64,000 bases of DNA, taken from the NCBI GenBank assembly GCA_002293455.1, contig DBDH01000102.1, positions 54,642-118,641 on the forward strand, given 5' to 3'. This document shows positions 17,530 to 25,592 of the stretch, one piece after another (the first letter of the stretch is position 1; each line of letters begins with the position of its first letter). Source of the DNA: Treponema sp. UBA937 (lineage in GTDB: Bacteria > Spirochaetota > Spirochaetia > Treponematales > Breznakiellaceae). Under the pieces are notes generated by a model, which saw only the letters and a program-made list of their open reading frames with translations, had not been told where the DNA came from and did not search any database. The position numbers and the translations under genes are program-made.

Positions 17530-18309
17530 TAATATCTCTTTTCTAAACCGCTCCACCTCATCGCGGGCAATTTTGCCAAGGGTTACGGTATCGGCCATTG
17601 ACACAACCAGATTGTAACCTCTGGCGTATTTCGCTTTTGTGTCCTCAAAATCAAAAGATATTGTCGCCATAGCCTTACCTTTGGCTTTTATCTTCTTTTC
17701 CAGGCCCAGAATGATTTCCACCACCTCCGGAGTTTTGGGCAATCCCCGGAAACCGTGAGTTGTCGCTAAATCCATAGGTCCGATAAAAATACCGTCAAGA
17801 GCGGGAATCGAAAGAATTTCATCGATATTTTTCACGCCTTCTGGTGTTTCTATCTGGAGAAAAACAAAAATATCTTTGTTTGCCGTATCAAAATACTCCT
17901 TCGAGTTATTGTTAAAATGGGCAGCCCGGGAACTAGAGGCTATGCCGCGCACCCCTTCCGGCGGATATTTCGCCGCCCTTATCGCGGCTTCCGCTTCGGC
18001 TTTGGTGCTGACATACGGAATCACAAGACCGTAAGCCCCCGAATCCAGGATTCGTTTAATTTGTACCATATCGTTCCAGTGAGCCCGGACAAAAGGAACA
18101 GCGGGCTCCCCTTTCATGGCCTGTATCATCGAAATAAGGGTCATCGTATCACTGGCGGCGCCGTGCTCCATGTCGATAAGCAGCACATCGAAGCCTGCTT
18201 CCGCGAGAATCTCGGTCATAATGGGGCTTCCCCCCTGAACCCAGCTGGCGGATACTTTTCCGTTTTTCCGCAGTATTTCAGCCGCTGGATTTGAATTTTT
18301 TGCAAGCAT
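17527..18309 (-). CDS. HpcH/HpaI-family class II aldolase
   Basis: 260 residues, the usual length. LLIDMEHGAASD (about residue 45), FVRAHWND (about 72), LQIETPEGVKNIDEI (about 147, metal-binding Glu) and IFIGPMDLATTHG (about 170, metal-binding Asp) match the active-site blocks of HpaI and 2-keto-3-deoxy sugar acid aldolases. Such enzymes split 2-keto-3-deoxy acids to pyruvate or another keto acid and an aldehyde. The Shine-Dalgarno is AAGGAG. Its own promoter carries the same operator as the transporters, so it probably performs the cleavage step of the pathway. Confidence 0.9.
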   Translation of the reverse strand: MLAKNSNPAAEILRKNGKVSASWVQGGSPIMTEILAEAGFDVLLIDMEHGAASDTMTLISMIQAMKGEPAVPFVRAHWNDMVQIKRILDSGAYGLVIPYVSTKAEAEAAIRAAKYPPEGVRGIASSSRAAHFNNNSKEYFDTANKDIFVFLQIETPEGVKNIDEILSIPALDGIFIGPMDLATTHGFRGLPKTPEVVEIILGLEKKIKAKGKAMATISFDFEDTKAKYARGYNLVVSMADTVTLGKIARDEVERFRKEIL

Positions 18310-18434
18310 TACTAAACTCCTTAGACTTGAACCTTGAGGTCTATAATGCCTGTTACAGGTTCATATCTTTAAAACCACTCAAAAATCTGTTTTGTTACAG
18401 ACCTAAGGTCTATCTGAAAATCTCAACTATCAAC

Positions 18435-18446
18435 TAAAACGTTTCA
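18435..18446. promoter_or_regulatory. LacI-type operator O2 of the aldolase gene
   Basis: TAAAACGTTTCA lies 68 bp downstream of O1 within the aldolase leader, close to six to seven helical turns and therefore compatible with looping. Confidence 0.6.
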
Positions 18447-18502
18447 CTTTAATGATAAGTCCCATCAAAAAAAACAATCCGCAAGGAAACAGCAAATACT
18501 AC

Positions 18503-18514
18503 TGAAACGTTTTA
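18503..18514. promoter_or_regulatory. LacI-type operator O1 of the aldolase gene
   Basis: TGAAACGTTTTA has one mismatch and starts 7 bp after the -10 box. Confidence 0.7.
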
Positions 18515-18521
18515 TGAAATA

Positions 18522-18551
18522 ATTCTACTTCTCAAATAATTGTTTTGTCAA
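18522..18551 (-). promoter_or_regulatory. Promoter of the aldolase gene
   Basis: On the minus strand TTGACA (18551-18546), an 18-bp spacer and TAGAAT (18527-18522). The resulting leader of about 200 bases contains a palindrome at about 18400-18412 (AGACCTAAGGTCT) and O2. Nothing else is visible in the 364-bp gap at 18310-18673. Confidence 0.7.
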
Positions 18552-18673
18552 GAAAAACATTTTTTTCCGTAATCATTTTCGAGCAAAATGCGCAGAGTCA
18601 TTCCTGATTCATCATCAGAAAAATCAAGGTATTTCTTTGTTACACTATTCGATATAACAGTCATTTTCGGCTG

Positions 18674-19480
18674 TCACTTAGACAGGGCTTTCAGAACTTT
18701 GTATGCCATCGCCAAATTATCGTAATAACTGACGCCTTCCCGCAGCACCCCTTCTATGCTCACGGTTCTATTGTAAGGGCATCCCACAAGTGTATCAAAA
18801 TACGGACGCAGTAATTCCGCGTCTTCCGGCGTTGGATACAATCTGCTTTCCGGTACGGCGACATGAGAATGATACAAGATACTCCCCCCCTCTTCAATGC
18901 TATATATATCGAGAGAGTCCCTATCTACGTGAAAATAATCAAGCAATAGCCCGCAATTTGCTCGTCCGCAGTCCCTTACGGCAACAAGTGTCTCCCCAAC
19001 GGTGGTAAGAAGGTTAGTCTCGCGAGGGGTTAGGTGCTCAAGAGCTATTTTAATTCCATATTTAGCAGCAATATCCGCCGCGGCTGCCGCGCAATTCAGA
19101 AATTGGGCATAAGCTTCACTGTAAGAGAATCCATCCGGCACGCGGCGGGATTCTCCGGAGCCAAGTACGGCAGTTTTTACGCCAAAATCGGAAAGAATCG
19201 GCATAAGACGGTTCAAATATGAGCGGATAGATTCTTCCGAAATATCAGGGCCGACAACCTTGATATTGCCCGGAAACATGACATTTGAACACAGGCAAAC
19301 AAGTCCGTAATCAGAAAGCGCGCGTTTTATAAGCAGCATTTCATCTGCTGTTATATCTATCGCGGCGGCGGCGTTGGTTTCGACAAACGAAAAACCTGCC
19401 TCAGAAATGGACGCGAGTTTTTCACCAAGCGTACCGTCCCGCATTGCTTCAACCAAATTAATGCATACCCCGAATTCCAT
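18674..19480 (-). CDS. Sugar phosphate isomerase/epimerase-like TIM barrel
   Basis: 268 residues of the xylose-isomerase-like/AP-endonuclease-2 superfamily. Four spaced metal-ligand blocks are visible: IALEHLTP (about residue 147), LLDYFHVD (about 183), YHSHVAVPESRLYPT (about 209-223) and VSIEGVLRE (about 244). The start has AGGAGGGGG. It diverges from the enoyl-CoA hydratase operon. Inference: it isomerises or epimerises the intermediate fed to the aldolase. Hydroxypyruvate-isomerase-like or keto-acid epimerase roles cannot be told apart. Confidence 0.83.
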   Translation of the reverse strand: MEFGVCINLVEAMRDGTLGEKLASISEAGFSFVETNAAAAIDITADEMLLIKRALSDYGLVCLCSNVMFPGNIKVVGPDISEESIRSYLNRLMPILSDFGVKTAVLGSGESRRVPDGFSYSEAYAQFLNCAAAAADIAAKYGIKIALEHLTPRETNLLTTVGETLVAVRDCGRANCGLLLDYFHVDRDSLDIYSIEEGGSILYHSHVAVPESRLYPTPEDAELLRPYFDTLVGCPYNRTVSIEGVLREGVSYYDNLAMAYKVLKALSK

Positions 19481-19547
19481 AGCAATCCCCCTCCTTTGGC
19501 GATTTACAAGACTGTATAGGTATCGGCGGAAAAAATCAATGTGATGC

Positions 19548-19575
19548 TTGACAATTCGGGATTATGGTCTATAAT
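19548..19575 (+). promoter_or_regulatory. Promoter of the enoyl-CoA hydratase operon
   Basis: TTGACA (19548-19553), a 16-bp spacer and TATAAT (19570-19575) lie in the 137-bp divergent gap. The operator follows 12 bp later. Confidence 0.8.
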
Positions 19576-19586
19576 GATTTCATTTA

Positions 19587-19600
19587 GTGAAACGTTTCAC
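19587..19600. promoter_or_regulatory. LacI-type operator before the enoyl-CoA hydratase operon
   Basis: GTGAAACGTTTCAC is a 14-bp perfect palindrome, the longest version in the window, placed just after the transcription start. It ties this plus-strand operon to the minus-strand transport genes. Confidence 0.8.
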
Positions 19601-19617
19601 AAGTTAGGAGATTCGGA

Positions 19618-20397
19618 ATGGCCAAGTTTTTCATAGAGGAAAAGAAAGATGCTGTCGTTACATTGACGATTAATCGCCCTGATGCCCGCAACGCGATTAG
19701 CCAGGGATTAGCGGAGGAATTTTATGAGCTGCTGGATACATATAGTGCGGAAGCAGATGTTCGGGCGCTGGTAATTATCGGCAGCGGAGACAAGGCGTTC
19801 TGCGCCGGCGCGGATCTGAAAGAGCGGAAGGTAATGACTCCGCAGGAACGATGGACACAGACACTCAGTTTGCAGCGTTTTATTAACAAGATTGAAGCCC
19901 TGCCCATCCCGGTAATTGCCGCTATCCGCGGTTTTTGCCTTGGCGGCGGATTGGAAATGGCTCTTGCCTGCGATATCCGTATAGCGTCAGAAACAGCGGT
20001 TTTTTCTTTCCCCGAAATGACGCTGGGCGCGTTCCCCGGTTCGGGCGGTCCCGCGCGCTTAACCCGCGTGGTGGGCATGGCGGCCGCGAAAGAAATGCTC
20101 ATGACCGCGAAAAAGGTAAGCGCGGAAGAAGCGCTGCGCATCGGACTTGTTCAGCGCCTTGTTTCGGACGCGCGGCTTGAAGACGAAGCGGCGGCCTTAT
20201 GTGAAGAAATTAAAAAGTCCACAAAGCGGGGTGTAGCAGCCGTCAAGAAAATCACCCAGTATACCCCGGAGATGAGTCTTGAAACCGCATTGGCCTATTC
20301 CAATGCCTTACGGGAACCGATGGACGGCAGTGCGGATTACGATGCCGGTATTCAAACATTTTTCGCGCAGAAAGAAGCGGGCAAACAACAATCATAG
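19618..20397 (+). CDS. Enoyl-CoA hydratase/isomerase family protein
   Basis: 259 residues (crotonase fold). The oxyanion-hole blocks GDKAFCAGADLKE (about residues 60-72) and GFCLGGGLEMALACDIRIAS (about 103-122) are intact, as are the FPEMTLGAFPGSGG loop and its acidic residue. It would hydrate or isomerise an enoyl-CoA in the cytoplasm. It lies 12 bp upstream of a class III CoA-transferase that could make its thioester substrate. The specific acyl group is unknown. Confidence 0.9.
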   Translation: MAKFFIEEKKDAVVTLTINRPDARNAISQGLAEEFYELLDTYSAEADVRALVIIGSGDKAFCAGADLKERKVMTPQERWTQTLSLQRFINKIEALPIPVIAAIRGFCLGGGLEMALACDIRIASETAVFSFPEMTLGAFPGSGGPARLTRVVGMAAAKEMLMTAKKVSAEEALRIGLVQRLVSDARLEDEAAALCEEIKKSTKRGVAAVKKITQYTPEMSLETALAYSNALREPMDGSADYDAGIQTFFAQKEAGKQQS

Positions 20398-20409
20398 AGC
20401 AGGATAGAC

Positions 20410-21618
20410 ATGGAAAGAGTATTGGATGGTATACGGGTTATCGATGTAACGCGCTTTTTCGCGGGGCCCTATTGCGGTATGCTGCTGGGCGACTACGGTG
20501 CGGATGTTATAAAAGTGGAATCGCTGGAAGGCGATACTCAGCGTGAACAGGGGCCGCCCTTTGTCGGAAAGGATCTGTCAACAGGATTTATGGCGGCAAA
20601 CCGGAACAAGAAAAGTATCGCAATCAATCTGAAAACCGAAGAAGGAAAAGAGATAATTCTTGATCTGATAAAAAAAGCGGATGTATTCATCGAAAATTTC
20701 AGGAACGGTGTTGCGGACAGAATGGGGCTGGGCTTTGAAGCGTTGAAAAAAATCAACCCTTCGATTGTGTATTGCAGTATTTCAGGCTATGGAAGCAAAG
20801 GGCCCTACGCCGAAAATCCCGCGTTCGATCATACAGTACAGGCATACAGCGGCTTTATGAGCATGAACGGACTTTCCGGAGGAGAACCGGTAAAGCCAGC
20901 CATTTCCATTGTCGATATGGTAGCCGGCGTGTATGCGTTCAGCGGCGTGATGTCCGCGCTTTTCAAGCGGGAGCGTTCAAAAACGAAGGAAGCGCAGTGG
21001 GTGAAGACTTCACTTTTGGAAAGCATTACATCGTATTTTACCGACGCCGCGGTCACCTTCCTTTTGAACGGAACAGTACGAGGGGCGATGGGTTCTCATC
21101 ATGCGAACCTAGCGCCTTACGGCGCGTTTAAGGCACAAGACGGATATTTGGTAATCGGGGCCGGACACAGCCATATATGGAAAAAGTTCTGCGAACTGCT
21201 TGGAATGACGGAACTATTGACCGATCTCCGCTTTAGCGAAAACGGTCCGCGCTGGGAAAACCGGGCGGCACTGGCGGAGATTTTGGAAAAAGAGTTTCAG
21301 GCAACAACAGTTGAAGAACTGGTGACAAAACTTCTTGAAGCGGGCATCCCCGCGGCTCCCGTGAATACTATCGGACAGGCTTTGAGTTCCGAACAGATAA
21401 AAAGCATGGACATGATAGTACAGCTTACGCATCCTACACTGGGAGAAATGAAGCTCCTGGGTCCGGCGGTAAAGCAGCCCGGAATGGATATCGGAAGATG
21501 GACTGCCCCGCCGGTGCTGGGAGAGCATACAAGAAACATACTGTCGGAAGATCTGCATATACCGGAAGATAAGATAAACGAGCTGCTGGACGCAAAAGTT
21601 ATCCGGGCGGCGGATTAA
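20410..21618 (+). CDS. Class III CoA-transferase (CaiB/BaiF family)
   Basis: 402 residues. The N-terminal blocks GIRVIDVTRFFAGPYCGMLLGDYGADVIKVE and ENFRNGVADRMGLG and the catalytic Asp region NPAFDHTVQA (about residues 137-146) are all present. Family III enzymes move CoA between carboxylic acids. In this operon it probably activates a hydroxy or unsaturated acid for the neighbouring hydratase, which is inference from context. Confidence 0.92.
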   Translation: MERVLDGIRVIDVTRFFAGPYCGMLLGDYGADVIKVESLEGDTQREQGPPFVGKDLSTGFMAANRNKKSIAINLKTEEGKEIILDLIKKADVFIENFRNGVADRMGLGFEALKKINPSIVYCSISGYGSKGPYAENPAFDHTVQAYSGFMSMNGLSGGEPVKPAISIVDMVAGVYAFSGVMSALFKRERSKTKEAQWVKTSLLESITSYFTDAAVTFLLNGTVRGAMGSHHANLAPYGAFKAQDGYLVIGAGHSHIWKKFCELLGMTELLTDLRFSENGPRWENRAALAEILEKEFQATTVEELVTKLLEAGIPAAPVNTIGQALSSEQIKSMDMIVQLTHPTLGEMKLLGPAVKQPGMDIGRWTAPPVLGEHTRNILSEDLHIPEDKINELLDAKVIRAAD

Positions 21619-21645
21619 TTTAGGATATTTTAAAGGAAGTATCGT

Positions 21646-22947
21646 ATGAACGAATTATTTGCAAAGTCAAAAAAATTACTTTCCGATTGGAAAGGCGGCA
21701 GTTATATATTCGGCCGGGGAGTATTGCCGGAGCTTGGAAAACTCGCCTCTGCGTTCGGCAAAAACGCACTCGTAGTCTGCAATACAACTTACATGAAACA
21801 AACAGCCGATGCCGTAACGGATGCCCTGCAAAGTGCCGGCCTGATACTCGCGGGAAATACCATTGTCCCCGACGCCGGTCCCAACGCGCCGCGGGTCGAT
21901 GTCTACCGCATCGAAACGTATATTCTTCATTACAAACCCGATGTGATTATCGCGGTCGGCGGCGGTTCCACCATCGATGCCTGTAAGGCTGCCAACTTTC
22001 TCGCGTCTCTCGGCGCGGACGTTACACCGGAAATCGATCACTGGTTCGGGACGGGAATCGTCAGTGAAGCTCTGAAGCAAAGCGGCAAGAAACTTTTCCC
22101 GCTTATCGCGGTTGAGACTTCTGCCAGTTCCGGCGCGCATCTTACGAAGTATTCCAACATTACGGACCCTGTCGCGGGCCAAAAGAAACTCATTGTTGAT
22201 GACGCGATTATCCCTCCCTGTGCTGTTTTTGATTATGATGTAACCGCTTCCATGCCAATTTCCGTAACCATCGACGGAGCGCTGGATTCCATTGCCCATT
22301 GCTTTGAAGTGTTCACGGGACTTCCCGCAAGTGCTCCGAAGGAAAAGTACGATCTCTGCGCGGAAATCACCGAAACCGCTATGGAGCTGACGATTCAGTA
22401 CGCTCCGCGGGTCATGAAAGATCCAAAGGACATGGAAGCGCGGGAAGCCATCGGCATGGCCACGGACCTCGGCGGATATGCTATCATGATTGGAGGCACG
22501 CACGGTCCTCACATGACAAGTTTTTCCCTTGTCGATCTTGCTGGACATGGAACCGCCTGCGGACTCATGAATCCATATTATGCGGTGTTCTTTGCGCCAG
22601 CTATCGAGAAGCAGCTTCGGCTTGCGGGGAATATATTCAAAAAGTACGGATATATATCCGGGAATCTGGAAGAGCTTAAGGGACGGGATTTGGGCGCCGC
22701 GTTTGCGCAGGGAATGATTGCCTTTTGTAAATCGATCAATGCTCCGGCCACGCTGAAAGATCTTCCCAAGTGGAACGACTCCTATGTCGAAAAGATACTC
22801 ACCGCGGCGAAGGACCCTCAGCTTGATATGAAGCTGAAGAACATGCCGGTACCGCTTACGGCCGCGAAAGTGGACGAGTACATGGGACCGATTATCCGGG
22901 CGGCGGTCAACGGAGACCTCAGCGGGATAAAGAACATGGAGATGTAA
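21646..22947 (+). CDS. Iron-containing (group III) alcohol dehydrogenase
   Basis: 433 residues. The NAD-binding GGGSTIDACKAANFLAS (about residues 106-122) and the metal-ligand blocks GALDSIAHCFEVF (about 207) and GTHGPHMTSFSLVDLAGHG (about 284-302) match the Fe-ADH family. It would reduce an aldehyde or oxidise an alcohol, for instance the aldehyde released by the aldolase. It is the last gene of the three-gene operon and is followed by a strong hairpin. Confidence 0.92.
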   Translation: MNELFAKSKKLLSDWKGGSYIFGRGVLPELGKLASAFGKNALVVCNTTYMKQTADAVTDALQSAGLILAGNTIVPDAGPNAPRVDVYRIETYILHYKPDVIIAVGGGSTIDACKAANFLASLGADVTPEIDHWFGTGIVSEALKQSGKKLFPLIAVETSASSGAHLTKYSNITDPVAGQKKLIVDDAIIPPCAVFDYDVTASMPISVTIDGALDSIAHCFEVFTGLPASAPKEKYDLCAEITETAMELTIQYAPRVMKDPKDMEAREAIGMATDLGGYAIMIGGTHGPHMTSFSLVDLAGHGTACGLMNPYYAVFFAPAIEKQLRLAGNIFKKYGYISGNLEELKGRDLGAAFAQGMIAFCKSINAPATLKDLPKWNDSYVEKILTAAKDPQLDMKLKNMPVPLTAAKVDEYMGPIIRAAVNGDLSGIKNMEM

Positions 22948-22980
22948 CGTTTACCGTTTCTTCGGCCTTTCGGCGTTTTC

Positions 22981-23016
22981 CAACAGCCTTTCCGCAAAAC
23001 AACGGAAAGGCTGTTG
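22981..23016 (+). terminator. Strong hairpin after the Fe-ADH gene
   Basis: CAACAGCCTTTCCG and CGGAAAGGCTGTTG are perfect 14-bp arms with an 8-base loop, placed 33 bp after the stop. The following bases are T-rich but without a clean T-run. Confidence 0.7.
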
Positions 23017-23117
23017 TATATATCCTTTGGTATTGCCCGCAAACTGGAGCATGTAAGGATTGTAACGCAAACAGAGAAAAATCATCAAGGGAACATTTAT
23101 TTTCATATCCCTTGCAG

Positions 23118-23147
23118 GCGGTTTTTGAAAAAAAATAAAAAAACCGC
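23118..23147. terminator. Possible A/T-rich hairpin before the flagellin promoter
   Basis: GCGGTTTTT and AAAAACCGC are 9-bp arms abutting the sigma-28 -35 element. It may insulate flaB from upstream transcription. Confidence 0.4.
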
Positions 23148-23175
23148 TAAAGTATTAAATGCTTTGGGCCGATAA
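23148..23175 (+). promoter_or_regulatory. Sigma-28 (FliA) promoter of flaB
   Basis: TAAAGTAT (23148-23155), a 12-bp spacer and GCCGATAA (23168-23175). The -10 octamer is the exact FliA consensus. Transcription would start near 23182, giving a leader of about 138 bases. Confidence 0.82.
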
Positions 23176-23246
23176 GAAAACTGGTTAGAAGTAAGCAAAA
23201 GGGTGATTGTCCGCGGCAAAAATCCCGCAGTTTTCGGCTGATCAAA

Positions 23247-23270
23247 CATGAAAGCAAGGATGCTTTCATG
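23247..23270 (+). promoter_or_regulatory. CsrA-type hairpin in the flaB (copy 1) leader
   Basis: Arms CATGAAAGCA and TGCTTTCATG form a perfect 10-bp stem with loop AGGA. The loop region CAAGGATG matches the core of the published CsrA consensus (ACARGGAUG). A second GGA motif lies in the Shine-Dalgarno at 23308-23315. Confidence 0.75.
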
Positions 23271-23300
23271 AGGCGTATCTTCGCCAGGCGTATCTTCGCC
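23271..23300 (+). repeat. Tandem 15-bp duplication in the flaB leader
   Basis: AGGCGTATCTTCGCC occurs twice in direct tandem between the CsrA-type hairpin and the Shine-Dalgarno. Each unit can form a small GGCG/CGCC stem. Confidence 0.8.
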
Positions 23301-23319
23301 AACTATCAAGGAGGATGAC

Positions 23320-24180
23320 ATGATCATCAACCACAACCTCAGCGCTATGTTCGCTGACAGGTCCCTTAAAGTAACGCAGGGAAGTCTTACCAAGTCCATG
23401 GAAAAACTTTCTTCCGGTCTCCGTATCAACCGCGCGGGCGATGACGCTTCCGGTCTGGCAGTTTCTGAAAAAATGAGAAGCCAGATAAGAGGATTGAATC
23501 AGGCTTCCGCGAATGCTGCAAACGGTATTTCCTTTATTCAAACGACGGAAGGCTATCTCCAGGAAACTCAGGATATTATCCAGAGAATCCGGGAACTTGC
23601 CGTTCAGTCGTCAAACGGTATTTATTCCGCGGAAGACCGTATGCAGATTCAGGTTGAGGTATCGCAGCTCGTCGATGAAATTGACCGGATTGCCAGCCAT
23701 GCCCAATTTAACGGCATGAACATGCTCACAGGACGTTTTGCCAGGCAGGGAGGCGAAAACGTGATAGCGGCTTCCATGTGGTTCCACATCGGCGCCAACA
23801 TGGATCAGAGAGAACAGGTATTTGTCGGAACCATGACTGCCGCAGGTCTTGGCGTTAGAGCTGTTGGAGACGGATCGTTTATCACCCTGGAAACCTCGGA
23901 AGATTCCAACAGGGCTATCGGCGTTCTCGATACCGCTTTGAAAATCATCAACAAGCAGAGAGCTGATCTTGGCGCGTACCAGAATCGTCTGGAACATGCT
24001 ATTGTCGGCCTCGACATCGGAGCGGAAAACCTCCAGGCGGCGGAATCCAGAATCCGGGATACCAATATGGCCAACCAGATGGTTAATTACACCCGCGATC
24101 AAATTCTTGCCCAGTCCGGAACGGCTATGCTGGCCCAGGCAAATCAAAGAACAACTTCGGTCTTGCAGCTTCTCCAATAA
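23320..24180 (+). CDS. flaB: Flagellin (FlaB-type filament core protein), copy 1
   Basis: 286 residues. The conserved flagellin D0-D1 ends are present: [43 protein letters not shown] and, C-terminally, [19 protein letters not shown] and [12 protein letters not shown]. The central variable domain is almost absent, as in spirochaetal FlaB proteins that form the core of periplasmic flagella. No signal peptide is present, fitting export by the flagellar type III system. The ATG follows AAGGAGG. The leader carries a FliA promoter and CsrA-type sites, so it is controlled both transcriptionally and translationally. Confidence 0.96.
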   Translation: MIINHNLSAMFADRSLKVTQGSLTKSMEKLSSGLRINRAGDDASGLAVSEKMRSQIRGLNQASANAANGISFIQTTEGYLQETQDIIQRIRELAVQSSNGIYSAEDRMQIQVEVSQLVDEIDRIASHAQFNGMNMLTGRFARQGGENVIAASMWFHIGANMDQREQVFVGTMTAAGLGVRAVGDGSFITLETSEDSNRAIGVLDTALKIINKQRADLGAYQNRLEHAIVGLDIGAENLQAAESRIRDTNMANQMVNYTRDQILAQSGTAMLAQANQRTTSVLQLLQ

Positions 24181-24337
24181 TGGAGTAAACTATAAGAGGA
24201 TGGGTGTGGTGTAAACACACCATGCTCGTTCCATGTTCTTTGACAAAAACCCAGACGGTGTTGCTGCGTATGACGGCATGGATCGCTTATTGGAGTGAAA
24301 ATCCAGAAGCGGTCTGTTCCGTGTTCGGCAAGAACGA

Positions 24338-24360
24338 AAGGAAACGGTGCGGGTTTCCTT
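24338..24360 (+). promoter_or_regulatory. Stem-loop in the gap between flagellin genes
   Basis: AAGGAAAC and GTTTCCTT are perfect arms around a 7-base loop, upstream of the CsrA-type hairpin. The 250-bp gap holds several such stems and no clear sigma-28 promoter, so readthrough from flaB copy 1 is likely. Confidence 0.4.
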
Positions 24361-24384
24361 CGGATTCTTCTGATCATGCGGTTC

Positions 24385-24408
24385 GCTGTGGCTAAGGATA
24401 GCCATAGT
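24385..24408 (+). promoter_or_regulatory. CsrA-type hairpin in the flaB (copy 2) leader
   Basis: TGGCTA and TAGCCA pair around loop AGGA, extended outward by G-U and A-U pairs to 10 bp. The second site ACAAGGAGG is in the Shine-Dalgarno at 24416-24424. The leader sequence differs from copy 1 outside the loop, so the structure rather than the sequence is conserved. Confidence 0.75.
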
Positions 24409-24430
24409 TTCCAACACAAGGAGGGTTATC

Positions 24431-25285
24431 GTGATAATTAATCATAATATGAGCGCTATGTTTGCCAACCGTGAACTCGGCGTTACCCAGGGCGATGTCG
24501 CGAAAAATATTGAGCGGTTGAGTTCCGGGCTGCGTATCAACAAGGCTGGCGATGATGCTTCAGGCTTGGCTGTTTCTGAAAAAATGCGGGGTCAGATCCG
24601 TGGTCTTAACCAGGCTGAACGCAATATTCAGAACGGCGTATCCTTTATCCAGGCTACTGAAGGCTATCTTCAGGAAACCCAGGATATTCTGCACCGTGTC
24701 AGAGAATTGGCTGTACAGTCCGCCAACGGAATTTATTCCGATGAGGACAGAATGCAGATTCAGGTTGAAGTCTCCCAATTGGTGGACGAAGTAAACCGGA
24801 TCGCGAGCCATGCTCAGTTTAACGGTATGAATATGCTGACCGGAGCGTTTGCCCGGGATTCGTCCGTGGGAAGGGTCATGCAGTTCCAGGTTGGTGCCAA
24901 TATGGACCAGAACGAACAGGTCTTTATTGGAACCATGACTGCACAGGCATTAGGTTTACAGAGCGCTCAAGGCAGCAGCGGGATTATAACTATTGCAACG
25001 CCGGAAGATGCAAACATGGCGATTGGATCTGTTGATTCAGCGCTGAGGCAGGTGTCAAAACAGCGGGCCGATCTTGGTGCGTACCAGAACCGCTTTGAGA
25101 CAGCAGCCCAAGGCGTCGCAATCGCTTCTGAAAATCTTCAGGCGGCGGAATCCCGAATCCGCGATGCCGATATGGCATCGGAAATGGTCGAATATACCAA
25201 GAATTCGATTCTTTCCCAGGCGGGAACGGCTATGCTGGCCCAGGCTAATACCCGGACCAATTCAGTCTTGAGTCTTCTTGGTTAA
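24431..25285 (+). CDS. flaB: Flagellin (FlaB-type filament core protein), copy 2
   Basis: 284 residues, closely related to copy 1, with the same N- and C-terminal signatures ([20 protein letters not shown] and [19 protein letters not shown]). The start is GTG, 6 bases after ACAAGGAGGG. The middle (about residues 140-200) is where the two copies differ most. Spirochaetes usually have several FlaB paralogues, and copy 2 may differ in position along the filament or in expression level. Confidence 0.96.
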   Translation: MIINHNMSAMFANRELGVTQGDVAKNIERLSSGLRINKAGDDASGLAVSEKMRGQIRGLNQAERNIQNGVSFIQATEGYLQETQDILHRVRELAVQSANGIYSDEDRMQIQVEVSQLVDEVNRIASHAQFNGMNMLTGAFARDSSVGRVMQFQVGANMDQNEQVFIGTMTAQALGLQSAQGSSGIITIATPEDANMAIGSVDSALRQVSKQRADLGAYQNRFETAAQGVAIASENLQAAESRIRDADMASEMVEYTKNSILSQAGTAMLAQANTRTNSVLSLLG

Positions 25286-25288
25286 TTT

Positions 25289-25305
25289 TCCGGTGTTTCA
25301 CCGGA
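25289..25305 (+). terminator. Short hairpin just after flaB copy 2
   Basis: TCCGGTG and CACCGGA arms enclose TTT a few bases after the stop. It may protect the mRNA 3' end ahead of the main terminator. Confidence 0.4.
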
Positions 25306-25355
25306 TACGTGTAAGCCAGCCTAAGAGGCATCTGGACGTCGTCTTTTAGCAGGCA

Positions 25356-25392
25356 GGATGGGGGAAGCCCGCGCCCTTCCCCATCCTTTTTT
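25356..25392 (+). terminator. Intrinsic terminator of the flagellin genes
   Basis: GGATGGGGGAAG and CTTCCCCATCC (one bulged G) form a GC-rich stem followed by TTTTTT. This is a textbook rho-independent terminator. Confidence 0.9.
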
Positions 25393-25457
25393 GGAAGACA
25401 GCTGAATCAATCTTGTGGGTTGATTCAGCATTGAGTAATGAGCGGCAGCAGAGGAAT

Positions 25458-25486
25458 TTGCGTGACGTGTTTTTTACTCTTATAAT
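25458..25486 (+). promoter_or_regulatory. Promoter of the flaG-fliD operon
   Basis: TTGCGT (25458-25463), a 17-bp spacer and TATAAT (25481-25486). An inverted repeat CTCTTA-N5-TAAGAG (25477-25493) spans the -10 box and could be an operator. Confidence 0.6.
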
Positions 25487-25554
25487 GTAAGAGGGAAGAT
25501 TAGTTTACATTTTCCTCATATCAAAAAATCGTATTACAAGGAAGTAATATGTGA

Positions 25555-25577
25555 AATATGGTCATTTTGACCATATT
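25555..25577 (+). promoter_or_regulatory. Leader hairpin before flaG
   Basis: AATATGGTCA and TGACCATATT are perfect 10-bp arms around TTT. They stand between two GGA motifs, ACAAGGA (25536-25542) and ACAGGGAGG, the flaG Shine-Dalgarno. An ATGTGA start-stop pair is just upstream at 25549. A CsrA or attenuation role is possible but unproven. Confidence 0.5.
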
Positions 25578-25592
25578 ACAGGGAGGTACCTT

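Noticed and set aside
21676..22548. 290-codon open frame on the minus strand
   Set aside because: Antisense to the Fe-ADH gene, which has clear active-site motifs; an artefact of codon bias.
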